DNA from: CALVUP01 sp964422195 | GTDB taxonomy: Bacteria > Bacillota_I > Bacilli_A > RF39 > UBA660 | DNA length: 41,320 bases | Direction: 5' to 3' | NCBI GenBank assembly: GCA_964422195.1 | Contig: CAYRAF010000004.1 | Span: forward strand, 1 to 41,320 | In this document: piece by piece, positions 39,168 through 41,320 of the stretch | Numbering within the stretch: position 1 is the first letter of the stretch | Layout: every line of letters begins with the position of its first letter | Translations under genes and position numbers: made by a program | Notes under the pieces: generated by a model | Databases searched by the model: none | Seen by the model: the letters and a program-made list of their open reading frames with translations, nothing else | Told to the model about the DNA's origin: nothing

Positions 39168-40829
39168 ATGAGGAATAAAAATGGTTTTACTTTAGTTGAA
39201 TTATTAGTAACTATTTCCATAATGAGTGTATTATTAATAATCTCTTTTCCATCAATTAACAAATTTATTTCTAAAAATAATAGAGAAACATATGAGACAT
39301 ATAGAGAAATGTTAAGAGCGGCTGGTAAGACATATTTTGAAAACCTAGGTTATATTATAAGTGGATGTTATGAAATAAAATATTCTGATTTAATTAATGC
39401 AGAATTAATTAGTAGTACCTCAAAGGATGTTAGTAAGAGTATTGTTTATGTAAATACTGATACAGATGGGAATGCAATAGAATATAAAGTGAATTTATAT
39501 GATAAGGATAATAAAATAATATTAAGTCCAGAGTTTACAGATTCTACTTGTGAATATGAAGTATTGGAATATAAAGATGGTTATGGTGGTGATCGTGATA
39601 AGACAGTTAATAAACCACATTTGGATGGTTATTTAGTCCCTATAAAATATAAAAATGGTCAATGGGTAGTTGCAGATATTAATAATATTAAAATTTCTAC
39701 TTTTGAAAATGATTATTCTTGGTATGATTATCCTAAAGGATATCCAGCAAATGGTGCATACATGAAAAATATGGAAGCCTATAACAAGTATAGAAAAAAC
39801 AATAAGTTTATTATAGGAAAAGAAGTTGATACTAAAGATGTATTAAATACATTTGTCTGGATACCTGAATTTTCATATAACAACGATACAAAAGACTTAA
39901 AATATATAATTAAAGGTGCTTCACTTGAAGAAGGATACACAATTCCTGATGGTTTTAAGGATTTAAGCAATAATATTTTGGATGGAATATGGGTTACTAA
40001 AACACCAAATAATGATGATAAAAATATTTTTGAAATGTTAAATTACTCATATAATTATGATACTGGAATGAATTCTCATGCTAATAGAACTTCAGAGAAC
40101 GATTTATTAGAAATAGCTTGGACATATTTCCGTAATCATGATTATCATACTAGCTATCGTTTATCATCCACTGGTGGATTTGATGGGGAAGAATATAATA
40201 ATAGAGCTACTAAATGTAAAACAACTTATAGCTATAGTGCAATTAAAAATATAATTCCAGAAGATTGTGGTACAAGTAAATTCACACATTTAAATTCGCT
40301 TAATGATAAAGAAATTCCTTCTGCTTGCCAACCAAAAGTAGGTAGTAAATATTTTGATTTTGAATACGATTTAATATGTAGAACTGGAGAAGATTATTTT
40401 ACTACGGGAGCACAATACAATTTAAATGATAATAAGCAAGCACCTAAATATCAAGTTAATCAAAAATATTATACTGCCTCCTGCACATTTATTAGTAATA
40501 TAAGTGATTTTGATACTAGCATTGATTATTATGATTACATATATAACTATCCAGAGAAAAATAAACCATATTATAAAACTAGTATATTTACTAAAAAAGC
40601 TAATATTGAAAAATCTGAGAATATGACAAATAAACCTTACAGTAAGTATCTAACATTTTATGGTAGTGATAAGGGTTGTTCTCCAGAAGAATTACCAGAT
40701 AGTATAAAAAATACTAAAGCTGTTAAGGATTCAAGTGGTAAATTAATAGGATATAATATTACAAATAATTATAGTTTTGTTACTGATGCTAAGAATGATG
40801 CACCAAGTTATAGCATTGTTTTATGGTAA
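39168..40829 (+). CDS. Large type IV pilin-like protein
   Basis: A 553-residue protein with the prepilin motif NGFTLVELLVTISIMSVLLII at the N-terminus (cleavage before Phe, Glu at +5). The pilin-like part ends near residue 130 with a likely disulfide (SGCYEI...STCEYE). The large C-terminal region (about 150-553) contains TFVWIPEFSY, GIWVTKTPN and an aromatic, Cys-containing tail. The VWIP...GIWVTK pattern occurs in surface-displayed proteins of gut Firmicutes, but I cannot name a function. It is transcribed alone and may be a minor pilin or adhesin tip. Confidence 0.82.
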   Translation: MRNKNGFTLVELLVTISIMSVLLIISFPSINKFISKNNRETYETYREMLRAAGKTYFENLGYIISGCYEIKYSDLINAELISSTSKDVSKSIVYVNTDTDGNAIEYKVNLYDKDNKIILSPEFTDSTCEYEVLEYKDGYGGDRDKTVNKPHLDGYLVPIKYKNGQWVVADINNIKISTFENDYSWYDYPKGYPANGAYMKNMEAYNKYRKNNKFIIGKEVDTKDVLNTFVWIPEFSYNNDTKDLKYIIKGASLEEGYTIPDGFKDLSNNILDGIWVTKTPNNDDKNIFEMLNYSYNYDTGMNSHANRTSENDLLEIAWTYFRNHDYHTSYRLSSTGGFDGEEYNNRATKCKTTYSYSAIKNIIPEDCGTSKFTHLNSLNDKEIPSACQPKVGSKYFDFEYDLICRTGEDYFTTGAQYNLNDNKQAPKYQVNQKYYTASCTFISNISDFDTSIDYYDYIYNYPEKNKPYYKTSIFTKKANIEKSENMTNKPYSKYLTFYGSDKGCSPEELPDSIKNTKAVKDSSGKLIGYNITNNYSFVTDAKNDAPSYSIVLW

Positions 40830-40846
40830 AATTAGAATTAAATAAT

Positions 40847-40878
40847 TGTCATTTTTTGTAAAAAAAATGGCATTTTTT
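40847..40878 (+). terminator. Terminator of the second large pilin-like gene
   Basis: 11-bp stem TGTCATTTTTT / AAAAAATGGCA, then Ts. Confidence 0.85.
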
Positions 40879-40879
40879 A

Positions 40880-40908
40880 TTGAATAAATTTATAACTATT
40901 GTTATACT
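40880..40908 (+). promoter_or_regulatory. ppdK promoter
   Basis: TTGAAT (40880-40885), 17-base spacer, TATACT (40903-40908) with a TGT extended -10. Confidence 0.65.
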
Positions 40909-40940
40909 ATAATGGTATGAAGAAAGAAAGGAATGATTAA

Positions 40941-41320
40941 ATGACTAAATGGGTATACCTTTTTACAGAAGGTAATGCAGATATGAGAAACCTACTTGGT
41001 GGTAAAGGTGCTAACTTAGCAGAAATGACTAATATTGGTTTACCTGTTCCACAAGGTTTCACAATTACTACAGAAGCATGTACTCAATACTATGAAGATG
41101 GTAGAGAAATTAATGATGAAATCCAAGGACAAATTAATGAGTACATTGGTAAAATGGAAGAAATCACTGGAAAGAAATTTGGTGATAAAGAAAATCCACT
41201 TTTAGTTTCTGTACGTTCAGGAGCAAGAGCTTCTATGCCAGGTATGATGGATACTATTCTTAACTTAGGTTTAAATGAAGAAGTAGTTAACGTTATAGCT
41301 GAAAAATCTAATAATCCTAG
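40941..41320 (+). CDS. ppdK: Pyruvate, phosphate dikinase, 3' truncated by window end
   Basis: The first 126 codons are visible, from ATG 40941 behind AAAGGA. The translation starts MTKWVYLFTEG, then LLGGKGANLAEM, GLPVPQGFTITTEAC and SVRSGARASMPGMMDTILNLG, which is the nucleotide-binding domain of PPDK. The enzyme converts pyruvate, ATP and phosphate to PEP, AMP and pyrophosphate, or the reverse in glycolysis of anaerobes. The remaining domains are outside the window. Confidence 0.95.
   Translation, partial: MTKWVYLFTEGNADMRNLLGGKGANLAEMTNIGLPVPQGFTITTEACTQYYEDGREINDEIQGQINEYIGKMEEITGKKFGDKENPLLVSVRSGARASMPGMMDTILNLGLNEEVVNVIAEKSNNP

Noticed and set aside
1..41320. tRNA, rRNA genes, CRISPR arrays, insertion sequences or prophage genes
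   Set aside because: None seen: no cloverleaf-like segments in the intergenic regions, no regular repeat-spacer pattern, and no transposase or integrase reading frame.
1..41320. Mollicutes-type genetic code with TGA as Trp
   Set aside because: TGA ends the first TasA-like gene, the first large pilin-like gene and miaA at family-appropriate lengths, and Trp is coded by TGG.

Overview
The window is a gene-dense, very AT-rich stretch (by eye about a quarter G+C) from a Bacillota genome, probably an uncultured gut-type lineage in or near the Bacilli. Four things support this: a 6S RNA gene directly upstream of tcdA, the rplU-prp-rpmA operon with an L27 extension that Prp can cleave, a degenerate RNase J2-like protein, and two endospore genes (gpr, spoIVB). 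TGA is used as a stop (for example miaA and the first TasA-like gene), so this is not the Mollicutes code 4. Two runs of ten Ns (6716-6725, 28420-28429) mark scaffold joins, and the second breaks spoIVB.

Layout. 1-1.6 kb: 3' end of rpsB, then tsf. 1.6-6.6 kb: a VanY-like carboxypeptidase with Ig-like domains, 6S RNA, tcdA, an unknown gene, recG. 6.6-8.8 kb: a gap-containing structured intergenic region, then two tandem TasA/camelysin-like surface proteins. 8.8-12.3 kb: obg, an unknown gene, a divergent DUF192 gene, and a tiny Flp-like pilin just ahead of frr. 12.3-16.1 kb: an LRR-transglutaminase protein overlapping an HD-domain protein with a possible ADP-ribosyltransferase-like C-terminus, then a Nudix-GNAT pair. 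16.1-17.2 kb: L21 leader, rplU, prp, rpmA. 17.2-18.9 kb: a short transcript encoding a 9-residue Trp/Lys peptide, a CPBP membrane protease, and a secreted tail-anchored protein. 18.9-24.5 kb: an unknown gene, a membrane thioredoxin, a TtcA-like protein, a two-gene ThrE exporter, RNase J2. 24.5-27.1 kb: a polysaccharide deacetylase, then on the minus strand a secreted transglutaminase-like protein and rpsT. 27.2-29.4 kb: gpr and broken spoIVB. 29.5-36.5 kb: a membrane protein, then uvrC, a large pilin-like protein, mutL and miaA tightly packed. 36.5-41.3 kb: ndk, a larger deacetylase with SH3-like domains, a second large pilin-like protein, and the start of ppdK.

Most genes are housekeeping (translation, DNA repair, RNA processing). 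They are interleaved with single surface or envelope genes: two deacetylases, one carboxypeptidase, three pilin-like proteins, two TasA-like proteins and one secreted transglutaminase. Transcription units are short and bounded by clear hairpin/T-run terminators and sigma-A-type promoters, usually with a TGn extended -10. Terminators and promoters are packed closely and sometimes overlap. All assignments were read from the sequence by eye; no search was run.
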